DNA from: Butyricicoccus sp. OM04-18BH | GTDB lineage: Bacteria > Bacillota > Clostridia > Oscillospirales > Butyricicoccaceae | NCBI RefSeq assembly: GCF_003481705.1 | Contig: NZ_QULN01000012.1 | Coordinates: forward strand, 7,623 to 71,622 | DNA: 64,000 nt | Reading direction: 5' to 3' | Shown here: positions 1 through 6,935 of the stretch, in pieces | Position numbering within the stretch: position 1 is the stretch's first letter | How the letters are laid out: each line of letters opens with the position of its first letter | Notes under the pieces: model-generated | The model's input: only the letters and a program-made list of their open reading frames with translations | Told to the model about the DNA's origin: nothing | Database searches by the model: none | Position numbers and translations under genes: made by a program

Positions 1-2
1 TC

Positions 3-575
3 GTCGTGCTGGTCATTCTGGCGATACTCGCGGCTGTTCTGATCCCGTCTCTGATCGGCTACATAGACAAGGCGAAGCAGCGGGCGGTCATCGCGGAGGC
101 GCGGGACGTCTGGACAGCCTCGCAGGCGGCGCTGTCCGAGTGCTACGCCATGTACCCGGAGAGCTTTGCCGAGTCGTGCAAGTTCAAATCGACGATCGGC
201 GGCGTAAAGATGACCAAGCTGGGGCGCATCTCCAACGGTGCGCTGGGCGCTTTGCAGAAGAACCCGAACGACCCGACCGAGGCGGGGAGCTCCAGCCGGA
301 GGATCGCTGGGCAGGTGCTGGTCTATCTGGACAGCGCGGATAAAAGAGCCGGTCCGCGTTATACCTTCGGCAGCGGCGCGATCCCGACCGGGAACACGCG
401 GCCGAGCAATTATTTTACCACTAAGCCAAAGCCAACGGACGTTATCATTCAGATCTTTCATACCGCAGACGGCCGGATGGTCGCGCTCAACTTCGGCAAG
501 AACGGATATATGGTCACGATGGTGCGCGATCAGGAAACGACCTGTGTGAGGGACGGAAACTGCCTGCCATCATAA
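3..575 (+). CDS. Type IV pilin-like protein, 5' truncated by window edge
   Basis: The frame is already open at the first bases and reads V-V-L-V-I-L-A-I-L-A-A-V-L-I-P-S-L-I-G-Y, the hydrophobic helix that follows the prepilin peptidase site in type IV pilins and pseudopilins. The leader, cleavage glycine and glutamate +5 lie outside the window, so this is a 3' part (about 190 residues). A-K-Q-R-A after the helix fits the amphipathic stalk. Cysteines near residues 46, 58, 180 and 185 could form the C-terminal disulfide loop seen in pilins (inference). Role: exported filament or secretion subunit anchored in the membrane before assembly. No assembly ATPase or other pilus gene is visible here. 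The stop is followed at once by the hairpin repeat region. Family call is firm, exact subclass open. Confidence 0.8.
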   Translation, partial: VVLVILAILAAVLIPSLIGYIDKAKQRAVIAEARDVWTASQAALSECYAMYPESFAESCKFKSTIGGVKMTKLGRISNGALGALQKNPNDPTEAGSSSRRIAGQVLVYLDSADKRAGPRYTFGSGAIPTGNTRPSNYFTTKPKPTDVIIQIFHTADGRMVALNFGKNGYMVTMVRDQETTCVRDGNCLPS

Positions 576-580
576 AAGAG

Positions 581-960
581 GAATTGCCGCCTTCGGCGGC
601 AGGGAGAGCCGCCGTCTGGCGGCGGAGAAAACGCCGTACCCACGGCGGGGGGATTGCCGGTGTTCACCGGCGGGAACAAAAGGGGACAGGACACCAGGTA
701 TGGTTTCCTGTCCCCTCTTGACTCCCCAGACCTTCCTTTGCGCTGACACATCGGAGATGTGCAGCGAAACGGGGGTTACGGGGGCTCGGTTCCGTGCGTC
801 GGGCAGATTTTGGGACGCTTTCAGGCCCTGAGGTCAGCTTGCGTGATTTGCCGCGCATAACAGTGCGCGGCCATCCGGTGCAGGGCGGCAGCGTTCCGCT
901 GCGAAAAGCTCCGCTTCCATCAAGGGTGTACCCTTGGAGCACCAAACGCCCCTGTGAGCC
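581..960 (+). repeat. Modular hairpin repeat, copy A
   Basis: Non-coding. It opens with four short GC palindromes: 586-600 (GCCGCCTTCGGCGGC), 608-623, 632-647 and 657-670 (CCGGTGTTCACCGG). A long hairpin follows at 681-716 (11-bp stem starting AGGGGACAGGA, then an inner ACC/GGT pairing), then the block CTCTTGACTCCCC, a hairpin at about 733-760 (CGCTG...CAGCG) and one near 858-876 (CCGCGCA...TGCGCGG). The same order recurs at 63601-64000 and, inverted, at 961-1165. No coding potential was found. Confidence 0.75.
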
Positions 961-1165
961 CCTCGCTTTTAGACGCGCGACCGAAGGGAGTCGCGTCCTA
1001 AGGAGGGTTTGGGGGAGTCAAGAGGGGGCAAGGGAACCATACGGTGCCCTTGCCCCCTTTTGTCTTCGCCGGGAGACCCCGGCACCCCCCGCCGCCGGGC
1101 GGCGGCATTCCTCTCCGCCGTGGGTACGGCGTTCCCTTCTCCGCCGGGAGACCCCGGCAAAGCTG
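961..1165 (-). repeat. Modular hairpin repeat, copy B (inverted relative to copy A)
   Basis: Read on the minus strand this shows four GC palindrome modules (two of the CCGGGGTCTCCCGG type, one CGCCGTACCCACGGCG, one CCGCCGCCCGGCGG), then the long hairpin at 1023-1058, then CTCTTGACTCCCC. It is the same architecture as copy A with a different module order and a longer central stem (12 bp, starting AGGGGGCAAGGG). Copies A and B face each other, so together they form a large imperfect inverted repeat between the pilin and the RHH gene. A separate hairpin (CAAGGGT-GT-ACCCTTG, about 919-935) lies between the two copies. Confidence 0.7.
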
Positions 1166-1171
1166 CACAAA

Positions 1172-1209
1172 GTTATAACTTTGTAACTTTACAAAGTCTC
1201 AGCGTTACG
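1172..1209. repeat. 8-bp-phased GTTATAAC array 1
   Basis: Units start every 8 bp from 1172 (GTTATAAC, TTTGTAAC and two weaker ones), and a GTT begins the next register at 1204. The first part contains the perfect 18-bp palindrome ACAAAGTTATAACTTTGT. The array runs into the stop codon of the RHH gene. Confidence 0.6.
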
Positions 1210-1444
1210 CAAAGAACTGGTCGAGCGCCTGCCGTACCAGCTCCGACATATCGCAGTCGCGATGGAACGCGGCCTCCTTGAGCTGTCTATGCTGCTCCGG
1301 GCGCAGACGCACCGTCACCTGCACGGTGGATGCCTTTTTCTTCTCTGCGGCCGGTGCGGCGGCCTCCTCTACCGGCTTCGCGGCGGACGTGTCCCTGCGG
1401 CCGATCATATTCCTGAACATTTCTTCTGCACTGGGTCTTGCCAT
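1205..1444 (-). CDS. Ribbon-helix-helix protein, likely ParA partner
   Basis: A 79-residue protein. The first 40 residues are polar and Ala/Lys rich with A-E-E-M-F near the N-terminus. The second half (about 40-79) has the RHH/CopG pattern: strand T-V-Q-V-T-V-R-L-R, then P-E-Q-H-R-Q-L-K-E-A-A and M-S-E-L-V-R-Q-A-L-D-Q-F-F. It follows parA on the same strand with a 1-base TAATG overlap, so the two are translationally coupled. In many plasmids and integrative elements a small RHH protein is the centromere-binding partner of a Walker-type ParA; I infer that role. An unrelated transcriptional repressor is the alternative. The N-terminal polar segment could contact ParA. Confidence 0.8.
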   Translation of the reverse strand: MARPSAEEMFRNMIGRRDTSAAKPVEEAAAPAAEKKKASTVQVTVRLRPEQHRQLKEAAFHRDCDMSELVRQALDQFFA

Positions 1445-2259
1445 TACTGCTCCCTCTCCTTCTCCACAAATTCCTTGACGAACGCCAGACAGTCGCCTAC
1501 AAAATTCCGGCTCGACTCGGTCACGCGCTCGCCCTTTGTCTGCGACTTGCCCTCGACGTAGTCGAACACGTTCTCCTGCGCCGCCTGCGCCTCCTTGATG
1601 ATGACATTGCTGCGGATGGTCGTGCGGTAGACGTCCGCGCCCATGTACTCCGCGATCTTGCCGGTCAGCTCCTGAATGGTCTTTGTGACCCGGGTGCGCT
1701 CGGTGCGCGTGAGCAGCACGCCGTCGATGCGGAGCGCCGGGTTGGTGTATTTTTTGACCGAACGGTAGGTGTCGTACAGCTGCGTGATGCCCGAGGCCGC
1801 GAACGTCTCGGCCATGGTCGGGATGAGCAGATAATCGGCCGCCGTCAGCGCGTTGACGGTCAGCAGACCGAGCGAGGGCGGACAGTCGATCAGGATGTAG
1901 TCATAATCGTCCGCGACGCCGCTCTCCTCGTCGCGCAGCTTCTCCCGGAGCGTCATTTCCTTGCCGACGCTGTGCAGCTCCTGCTCGATGCCTGCGAGGA
2001 TCGTGTTCGCCGGAATAATGTCGCAGGCGGCGGTGTGCTGAATGGCCTCGCGTGCCGTGACCGTGCCCTTCATGACCTCGTACATGGTCGCGCCGCTCTG
2101 GTTGTCGGCCGCCATCGACATGGACAGGTTGCCCTGCGGGTCGCAATCGATCGTCAGTACGCTGAAGCCCTGCTTGTGCAGACCGGCCGCCAGAATGCCC
2201 GTTGTCGTGGTCTTTGCTACGCCGCCCTTCTGGTTGGCCAGCGCAAAAATTGCAGACAT
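1444..2259 (-). CDS. parA: ParA family partition ATPase
   Basis: A 271-residue ParA/Soj-type ATPase. Deviant Walker A is K-G-G-V-A-K-T-T-T-T at residues about 11-20, with the signature lysine; the switch I/A' region I-D-C-D-P-Q-G-N follows at about 40 and Walker B Y-I-L-I-D-C-P-P-S at about 125. It lacks an N-terminal HTH, which places it with type Ib or Soj-like ParA. Its product should use ATP-dependent, non-specific DNA binding to position a replicon or element. It is coupled to the downstream RHH gene and lies 420 bp from a replication-protein gene on the same strand, so the trio looks like a plasmid-type maintenance block. Start ATG at 2259 is preceded by AAAGAGAGGGACG. High confidence. 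Confidence 0.92.
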   Translation of the reverse strand: MSAIFALANQKGGVAKTTTTGILAAGLHKQGFSVLTIDCDPQGNLSMSMAADNQSGATMYEVMKGTVTAREAIQHTAACDIIPANTILAGIEQELHSVGKEMTLREKLRDEESGVADDYDYILIDCPPSLGLLTVNALTAADYLLIPTMAETFAASGITQLYDTYRSVKKYTNPALRIDGVLLTRTERTRVTKTIQELTGKIAEYMGADVYRTTIRSNVIIKEAQAAQENVFDYVEGKSQTKGERVTESSRNFVGDCLAFVKEFVEKEREQ

Positions 2260-2313
2260 AGTCGTCCCTCTCTTTCTTCGCGGTTTTCGTTGCTCTGATT
2301 ATATACCCGTAAA

Positions 2314-2361
2314 GTTATAACGTCAAGACGTTCTGATGTTGAAAAGTTATAACGTTATAAC
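2314..2361. repeat. 8-bp-phased GTTATAAC array 2
   Basis: Six consecutive 8-bp units, five of them starting GTT and one GTC, with exact GTTATAAC at 2314, 2346 and 2354. It sits 55 bp upstream of the parA start, so here it could act in partition or parA control. Related arrays far from parA argue against a purely parS-like role. Confidence 0.65.
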
Positions 2362-2404
2362 TGCCGTTTGCAAAATCGTTAGAAAATTCTTCTTGTTTTC
2401 GCTC

Positions 2405-2437
2405 TTTCGTCTCTTTCGCCGAAGGTTTTAGACGAAA
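2405..2437. other. Inverted repeat upstream of parA
   Basis: TTTCGTCT (2405-2412) and AGACGAAA (2430-2437) form a perfect 8-bp inverted repeat with a 17-bp spacer. It lies between the replication gene and parA in an AT-richer stretch. An operator or replication-related site is possible; nothing in the sequence decides. A second small hairpin, CCCTGT-AAAA-ACAGGG, is at 2545-2560. Confidence 0.35.
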
Positions 2438-2645
2438 GGTTTGATTTAAGAAGAATAAATCGGTAAAGATTTTATTAGATGCCGCCAATTTGCACGCTTT
2501 CAAAAACCATGGCTTCTGTTTCCATATGACCCATAAACGGCCTACCCTGTAAAAACAGGGGAATGGTGCGGCGGACAAAGAAAAAGGGCGGCCGGGGAGC
2601 CGTCCTTCGTGCCGCAGCCGGGAGGTTTCGTTTTCCGTGCACGAC

Positions 2646-2680
2646 AACCAGCCATGACGCTTGTCATGGCTGGTTTTTTT
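2646..2680. terminator. Rho-independent terminator at 3' end of the replication gene
   Basis: AACCAGCCATGAC pairs with GTCATGGCTGGTT (13 bp, 4-base loop) and is followed on the plus strand by seven T. The last bases overlap the stop codon of the minus-strand replication gene. The T run is on the plus strand, so it stops plus-strand transcription best; on the minus strand it is a weaker stop for the rep gene. Confidence 0.7.
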
Positions 2681-3878
2681 AATCCTGATACTCGCCGCGG
2701 GCGATCGCTTCTTCGCGGCGGCGGCGTGCCTCGGCCTTCTGCGCGAGCCATGCCTGTTCCCAGTCGGCAAGCGGCTTGTCCGGTGCTTCGTCGGCGTCCG
2801 TGCCGCACTGCTTTTCGAGAAAGTCGAACAGCGCGGTCTGTAAGTAGGCGGCCGGGTTTTTGATGCGGTCATAGTCGATTGTAGTGCTGTCGAGGAAGCG
2901 TTCTACGCTTTCCGGGGAAATCATCTGCGCGACGGTCTCGCGGCGCTCCTGCGCGATCTCAGCGCCCTTGATGAACAGGCGCTGCGCGTGTTTGATATTA
3001 TAGACCGCCGTCACGACCGTTCCGGTCAAATCGTTTCCGAACCGCTTGCGGAGTGCGTCAGCGTTCAGCTGCCGCTCGAGCTGTCTGCGCTCCTTGCGGC
3101 GGACGGCGCGCGGCTTGGTTTTCTTCTTGACGGACACGTTCTTACGGATATGAGGAATGCGCTTTTTGAGCTTCTCGAGGAAGTCACCGATGGTCGAAAT
3201 CGTGGAGATCGAGCCGTCAACGTGATGGTTGGTGAGGTACGGCGTTTCCAGATCGGGCGTCTCGCAGATCTCATACTCGTATGTCCAGCGGTTTTCCTCA
3301 CCGGCCGGATGGCGGTGCTGCTTGAGCAGACCGGAAATCTTGAAGCGCTTCCAGAGTGTCGAGAAATGTTTGATCTTCTCCATGCAGAACGCGCGGATTC
3401 CCTCGGGACGGAGGACAAAGCCGGGAATCTTCATCAGATGGCTGACGAGCGCGAACAGACCCTTGCTCGCGAGAGAAATGGACTTGTCGCGCAAAATGGC
3501 GGTGGAAATATTCGTGTAGTCGCGCTGCGCATCGGAAATGCAGACAACGTCGCCGTTCGGGCGGTCGATGGCCGGGGAATAGACGAACTCCACCGGTGCG
3601 GACGGGTGCTGCATCAGATTGTAGACGTGACAGAACGCACCATTTTCCGACTGGGAGAAATAGTGCTGCAAGTACCCCTTCTGCTTGAGCTCCTTCCACG
3701 CCGCGTTCAGCAGGTAGCCGCTGTCCGAGCAGGCATAGCCGAGGCGGCGTTTGCTCAGCGCGAAACCCGGCAGGCCGACAAAGGACTTGATGACGGCGAA
3801 CAGACCCTTCGCGTCGAGGGAAAGCGTGCTGTCGCGCAGGACTTCGTTGTAAATTGTCGTGTAACCGGTCGCGGACAT
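2679..3878 (-). CDS. Plasmid-type replication initiator-like protein with duplicated HTH domain
   Basis: A 399-residue protein with two clearly duplicated winged-helix modules. Residues about 5-75 (Y-T-T-I-Y-N-E-V-L-R-D ... L-S-L-D-A-K-G-L-F-A-V-I) and about 122-190 (Y-T-N-I-S-T-A-I-L-R-D ... I-S-L-A-S-K-G-L-F-A-L-V) align with each other and resemble the HTH_36 domain of RepA/DnaD-like initiators in Firmicutes plasmids and integrative elements. The basic middle (K-K-K-T-K-P-R-A-V-R-R-K) is likely DNA-contacting. The C-terminal third is charged and helical. ATG at 3878 is preceded by AAAGGAGGG. With ParA and RHH downstream on the same strand it completes a replicon-maintenance set. I infer origin recognition or primosome loading; a regulatory role is possible. 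Confidence 0.72.
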   Translation of the reverse strand: MSATGYTTIYNEVLRDSTLSLDAKGLFAVIKSFVGLPGFALSKRRLGYACSDSGYLLNAAWKELKQKGYLQHYFSQSENGAFCHVYNLMQHPSAPVEFVYSPAIDRPNGDVVCISDAQRDYTNISTAILRDKSISLASKGLFALVSHLMKIPGFVLRPEGIRAFCMEKIKHFSTLWKRFKISGLLKQHRHPAGEENRWTYEYEICETPDLETPYLTNHHVDGSISTISTIGDFLEKLKKRIPHIRKNVSVKKKTKPRAVRRKERRQLERQLNADALRKRFGNDLTGTVVTAVYNIKHAQRLFIKGAEIAQERRETVAQMISPESVERFLDSTTIDYDRIKNPAAYLQTALFDFLEKQCGTDADEAPDKPLADWEQAWLAQKAEARRRREEAIARGEYQD

Positions 3879-3921
3879 TGCCTTCCCTCCTTTCCGATGG
3901 TCAAGTTTTTTTGCAGAAGAA

Positions 3922-3957
3922 ACAAAAAATCGTCTGATGCTCTCACACCAGACGATT
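3922..3957 (-). terminator. Terminator or attenuator in the leader of the replication gene
   Basis: On the minus strand AATCGTCTG pairs with CAGACGATT and is followed by six T, 44 bases upstream of the rep start codon. Transcripts entering rep from further upstream must pass it, as in attenuation-controlled plasmid rep genes. It could instead simply insulate rep. I see no convincing minus-strand promoter between it and 4070. Confidence 0.5.
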
Positions 3958-4068
3958 GAAAAACCATGTCTAAATTCGCACTAAAAATCGAAAATTCGTA
4001 ATGTTGCACAAGTAAAATGTGTCGTACAAGGAAGAAAAATTGATTTTTGTCGAAAAACGCGCGTCGTA

Positions 4069-4119
4069 TTGACATAACCGCTTGTTGATTGTATAATAGT
4101 TATACAAGTAAGCGGTATG
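4069..4119 (+). promoter_or_regulatory. Strong sigma-A promoter with overlapping dyad, upstream of small RNA 1
   Basis: TTGACA at 4069-4074, a 17-bp spacer and TATAAT at 4092-4097 are a consensus promoter. The -10 box is embedded in GTATAA-TAG-TTATAC (4091-4105), itself bracketed by CCGCTT and AAGCGG. This nested symmetry suggests a repressor operator on the promoter. Confidence 0.75.
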
Positions 4120-4244
4120 CGCCATTTGGCGCGTTATTGGTCTCAGGGTAGTGAGATCTTACCGCTCGCTGGTGTTGGTTGCACCAAGTGGCGGATACCG
4201 TTTATCAAAGAGCTGATGTTTCCTAGGCATCGGCTCTTTTTTTG
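4104..4244 (+). ncRNA. Orphan structured small RNA 1 (about 140 nt)
   Basis: It runs from the consensus promoter to an intrinsic terminator at 4207-4244 (AAAGAGCTGATG pairing with CATCGGCTCTTT, then T7). Inside are the hairpins GCGCCA-TT-TGGCGC and GGTG...CACC. There is no reading frame of useful size and no gene follows before the terminator. Its position, divergent from the replication gene, recalls copy-control RNAs, but it is transcribed away from rep, so antisense action on the rep leader is not evident. Family not recognised. Confidence 0.6.
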
Positions 4245-4336
4245 TTTTCTGTAATTAAGAATACCATGATAACTAGGGGATGTCAAGTAAATTATCTTTT
4301 TCGTGCCTCAAAAGGCGAAAAAAAGTAGAATAAGGG

Positions 4337-4556
4337 TTGCAAACCAAATCAAATAGTGATACAATGCGTAACTTGAAATTGAAGTGCAGGATGAATTAAA
4401 GTGATATGCTACGGACAAATATTTATTTTAAAACCAGATTATACAATAAAAGTGGTAGTATTAGGTATGCTGTAATGGAATTTGATTAAGGGAATATAAC
4501 CGAAAAAGCATAAAATGTAAGAACGAAGCCCTGGCGATGAAGCACCGGGGCTTTTC
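4337..4556 (+). ncRNA. Orphan transcription unit 2 with possible 27-residue ORF
   Basis: Promoter TTGCAA (4337-4342), 17-bp spacer, TACAAT (4360-4365); terminator at 4526-4556 (AAGCCCTGG/CCGGGGCTT plus T4). The predicted transcript is about 185 nt. It contains ATG at 4406 to TAA at 4487-4489, a 27-codon frame starting M-L-R-T-N-I-Y-F-K-T, without a clear ribosome site. It may be a regulatory RNA or a small-peptide mRNA. Confidence 0.45.
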
Positions 4557-4568
4557 TGCATTTGGAAA

Positions 4569-4592
4569 ATTATAATGTTTTAACTTTATAAC
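4569..4592. repeat. 8-bp-phased array 3 (weak)
   Basis: Three in-register octamers: ATTATAAT at 4569, GTTTTAAC at 4577 and TTTATAAC at 4585. It lies just after the terminator of RNA unit 2. It is degenerate and AT-rich, so it is the least certain member of the array family. Confidence 0.35.
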
Positions 4593-4624
4593 CTTTAATT
4601 AAATATACTTTTCAGATTATATTT

Positions 4625-4678
4625 CTGTTGAAATATCTAAAAAAATTGGATATAATATATCTAATAAAAGATATTTTT
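4625..4678 (+). promoter_or_regulatory. Promoter and operator of the XRE/ATPase/Toprim operon
   Basis: TTGAAA (4628-4633), 17-bp spacer, TATAAT (4651-4656). The promoter is framed by AAATATCT and AGATATTT, with GATATAATATATC at the -10 box, so repeated symmetric GATAT half-sites cover it. This fits autorepression by the XRE protein encoded first in the operon. Confidence 0.65.
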
Positions 4679-4688
4679 GAGGTGTTCT

Positions 4689-4994
4689 ATGAGTGATTTC
4701 CAAAAATATTTAGATGAAGCATTCTCTAAAATAAATACTTCTGATTTTTCTGATTCTGAAGAAGATCTTCCGCGCGATGATGTTTATAAAGAAATTCAGC
4801 AGCTGATTGTCAGCGAAAGAAAAAAACAAAAGGTAACACAGAAAGAACTGGCGCACAGAACTGGTTTGTCACAGGCTAATATCAGCAATATAGAAAATGG
4901 TGTAACGCGCCCAACGATTGATTCATTACAGAAGATTGCAGAAGCACTGGGTAAGCGTCTTCTGGTTTGCTTTGAAGAAAGCGAGGATATTTGA
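4689..4994 (+). CDS. XRE-family HTH regulator
   Basis: A 101-residue protein. An acidic N-terminal arm (D-S-E-E-D-L-P-R-D-D) precedes a typical HTH_3 domain at about 33-90: V-T-Q-K-E-L-A-H-R-T-G-L-S-Q-A-N-I-S-N-I-E-N-G. I place the start at ATG 4689, preceded by GAGGTG, rather than a TTG four codons upstream. Two bases after its stop comes the ATPase gene, so the three genes form one operon. It most likely represses the operon through the palindromic sites over the promoter, as antitoxin-like XRE proteins do. It may also sense or inhibit the effector; the acidic arm could be an interaction segment. Confidence 0.88.
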   Translation: MSDFQKYLDEAFSKINTSDFSDSEEDLPRDDVYKEIQQLIVSERKKQKVTQKELAHRTGLSQANISNIENGVTRPTIDSLQKIAEALGKRLLVCFEESEDI

Positions 4995-4996
4995 CT

Positions 4997-6088
4997 ATGA
5001 AAACATTAACTCAGCTTCGGATTGACCATTTTCGTGGAATACGGGATTTGAATATAGAGCATTTGACTTCAATCAATGTAATTGTGGGTGACAATAACTG
5101 CGGCAAGACCAGCGTAATGGAAGCTATTCAGTTTCTACGCTCGGGAAGTCCTGCAAATATTTACAACATTGCCAGACTGCGTGATCGCACGTTGACCTTT
5201 TTTTCTAATTCGCTGTATGACAGCTTTATTTGTATGTTTCCCAAAGACGATGATAAATTGCAAATCAAACTTTCGGGAGAGTATGACAGTCAGCCTGTTT
5301 CCTATGTGCTTTCGGGAACCGAGTCAAAAGAGATGATAGACCTAAACGAGCTGGATCGTATAGCACGCAGAGAATTTGCAGAAGCAAATGGAGAAACGGA
5401 AACCGATGTTTTTGATGGCAGCTCGGTTTATATGATCGGTGAACAGACATTAACGGAAAGTATTCGATTGAACCGATTGACTCGCGTGACCGGTACATTA
5501 ATTCGGCTGAAACCGCAGATCAAGATCAGTTATGTATCGCCATTTGAGCATCTTAACGGGAATATTGTAAACAGAATTATAAAAAATGATGCTTATAAGT
5601 TAATCTGTCTGAATGCGCTGCAATTGTTTGATCCGGAAATAGATGATATAATGATTTTCAGAAGTGACGTCAGCAATCGACCGGTAGAGTATCTGAAGCA
5701 TAAACGGCTTGGCAATATGCCGCTGTCTACGTATGGCGATGGCATAAAAAAAGTTCTTGTATTGGCGAATGCGATCATTGGAGCGACTGACGGAATTTTA
5801 CTGATTGATGAGATTGAAACCGCAATCCACAAAAAATATTATAATGATATTTTTCGTTTTATTGTCAAGGCTTGCCACACATTTAATGTGCAGGTCTTTA
5901 TTACAACCCACAGCATCGAAGCAATTGACGGTTTACTTGCTACACAGGATTATGATATCCAGTCAAAAGAAGATGCTATTACCGTTGTCACATTAAGAAG
6001 AGAAAACCATAAGACATATTCTCGCGTCCTTCAGGGGCGAGAGGTCTTTAAAAACAGGGAAGCGTTCGGCTTCGAGGTGCGTCTATGA
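4997..6088 (+). CDS. OLD/AAA15-type ABC ATPase, putative defence ATPase
   Basis: A 363-residue ATPase. The N-terminus L-R-I-D-H-F-R-G-I-R-D-L leads to Walker A G-D-N-N-C-G-K-T-S at about 35-43, as in OLD/RecF/SMC-like ATPases. The C-terminal lobe has an ABC-signature-like L-S-T-Y-G-D-G-I-K-K, Walker B G-I-L-L-I-D-E-I-E at about 270, and the H-loop F-I-T-T-H-S. Unlike full-length OLD nucleases the chain ends without a Toprim domain; that activity is in the next gene, overlapping by 4 bases. The layout resembles two-component ATPase/Toprim immunity systems such as PARIS (AriA/AriB), though I cannot claim homology beyond the fold. ATG at 4997 starts 2 bases after the XRE stop. Confidence 0.85.
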   Translation: MKTLTQLRIDHFRGIRDLNIEHLTSINVIVGDNNCGKTSVMEAIQFLRSGSPANIYNIARLRDRTLTFFSNSLYDSFICMFPKDDDKLQIKLSGEYDSQPVSYVLSGTESKEMIDLNELDRIARREFAEANGETETDVFDGSSVYMIGEQTLTESIRLNRLTRVTGTLIRLKPQIKISYVSPFEHLNGNIVNRIIKNDAYKLICLNALQLFDPEIDDIMIFRSDVSNRPVEYLKHKRLGNMPLSTYGDGIKKVLVLANAIIGATDGILLIDEIETAIHKKYYNDIFRFIVKACHTFNVQVFITTHSIEAIDGLLATQDYDIQSKEDAITVVTLRRENHKTYSRVLQGREVFKNREAFGFEVRL

Positions 6089-6810
6089 ATAAACTGATTC
6101 TTTGTGAAGGCGCAACCGATGCAATCTTGCTCAGCTACTATCTGGAACGAACAGCAGGATGGAAGTTTGTTCGTCAACCGCCGCAGGGCGTATCCATTCG
6201 AGCAACAGAACAAAATGAAGAAGTCACATGGTATAAAAAGAACAACGACTATCTGTTGATCTGTGCAGTAGGCGGAAAAGATAATTTCGGGAAATTCTTT
6301 GACGATAAAATTCAAAAACCGCTCGTTATGTCAGATGCCTTTGAGAAGATCGCCATTGTAGCCGATCGAGATAACAGAGAGGTCAGTGAAATCGAAACAG
6401 AAGCATCCGCTTTTCTGAAAGTACCGTGTGGCACCATTAAAAACAATCAGTGGAACGATTGCAGTTATACGAACGAGTTTAGAATGGAAAAAACTTTTTC
6501 GGCGTTGCTGGTCGTCATTCCACAGGAGCAGCAGGGCGCATTGGAAACCGCAATGCTTGCAGCCATTGCTGAAGATCCATATGATAAGAGCATTGTCGAG
6601 AAAACAGGAGCGTTCGCTTCTCGAATGCGTGAAGAAGCATCACGATATATTTCAACGGATCGTTTGAAACTGAAGGCGCACCTGGGATCGACATGGGCTG
6701 TACAGTATCCGGAAAAAGTCTTTTCCCTAATTGACGAACAGATCAGAAATGTGAAGCGGGAAGAGTCGGAAACGCTGCGGTTGTGCTTTGCGTCTCTGGT
6801 GGAAATTTAA
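6085..6810 (+). CDS. Toprim-like (DUF3226/DUF4435-type) putative effector nuclease
   Basis: A 241-residue protein. Toprim hallmarks are visible: the glutamate in L-I-L-C-E-G-A-T-D-A at residues 4-13, a G-G-K-D-N-F turn at about 64, and the acidic pair in I-V-A-D-R-D at about 95-100. The C-terminal half is helical and unassigned. The start ATG overlaps the ATPase stop (ATGA), so the proteins should be made in fixed ratio and probably form a complex. In OLD proteins and in AriB the Toprim domain is the nuclease; I infer the same here. The nuclease itself is not proven: the DUF3226 assignment is from memory of the family pattern. No downstream T-rich terminator, but a 16-bp perfect hairpin lies 50 bases after the stop. 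Confidence 0.75.
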   Translation: MNKLILCEGATDAILLSYYLERTAGWKFVRQPPQGVSIRATEQNEEVTWYKKNNDYLLICAVGGKDNFGKFFDDKIQKPLVMSDAFEKIAIVADRDNREVSEIETEASAFLKVPCGTIKNNQWNDCSYTNEFRMEKTFSALLVVIPQEQQGALETAMLAAIAEDPYDKSIVEKTGAFASRMREEASRYISTDRLKLKAHLGSTWAVQYPEKVFSLIDEQIRNVKREESETLRLCFASLVEI

Positions 6811-6859
6811 GGCGGAATATTTCTTTTAAGGGCAGTAGTATCACGCTGGGAAGATAAAG

Positions 6860-6898
6860 TATCAGTTTACCCGTTTTGTATGAACGGGTAAACTGATA
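6860..6898. other. Perfect 16-bp hairpin after the Toprim gene
   Basis: TATCAGTTTACCCGTT (6860-6875) pairs without mismatch with 6883-6898 across a 7-base loop. No T run follows, so it is not a classic terminator. It may be a processing or stability element, or a protein-binding dyad. Confidence 0.55.
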
Positions 6899-6935
6899 AC
6901 CTATGAAAATAGCAGGTTATCTTTGTGGGAAATGC

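Noticed and set aside
581..1165. CRISPR array or transposon ends for the hairpin repeats
   Set aside because: Modules are self-complementary and directly abut short linkers; there are no unique spacers of equal length, no cas genes, no transposase between copies A and B.
2314..2361. Array 2 as the ParA centromere (parS)
   Set aside because: Similar arrays lie at seven other intergenic sites, several beside ordinary metabolic or signalling genes, so a partition-specific role is not supported by position alone.
2315..2872. Minus-strand frame overlapping the end of the replication gene and its downstream region
   Set aside because: Different frame from the real gene, runs through the terminator hairpin and an 8-bp-phased array, no domain seen.
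4104..4244. tRNA or known riboswitch in the orphan RNA
   Set aside because: No cloverleaf or CCA-type end, and no gene downstream of its terminator that a riboswitch could control.
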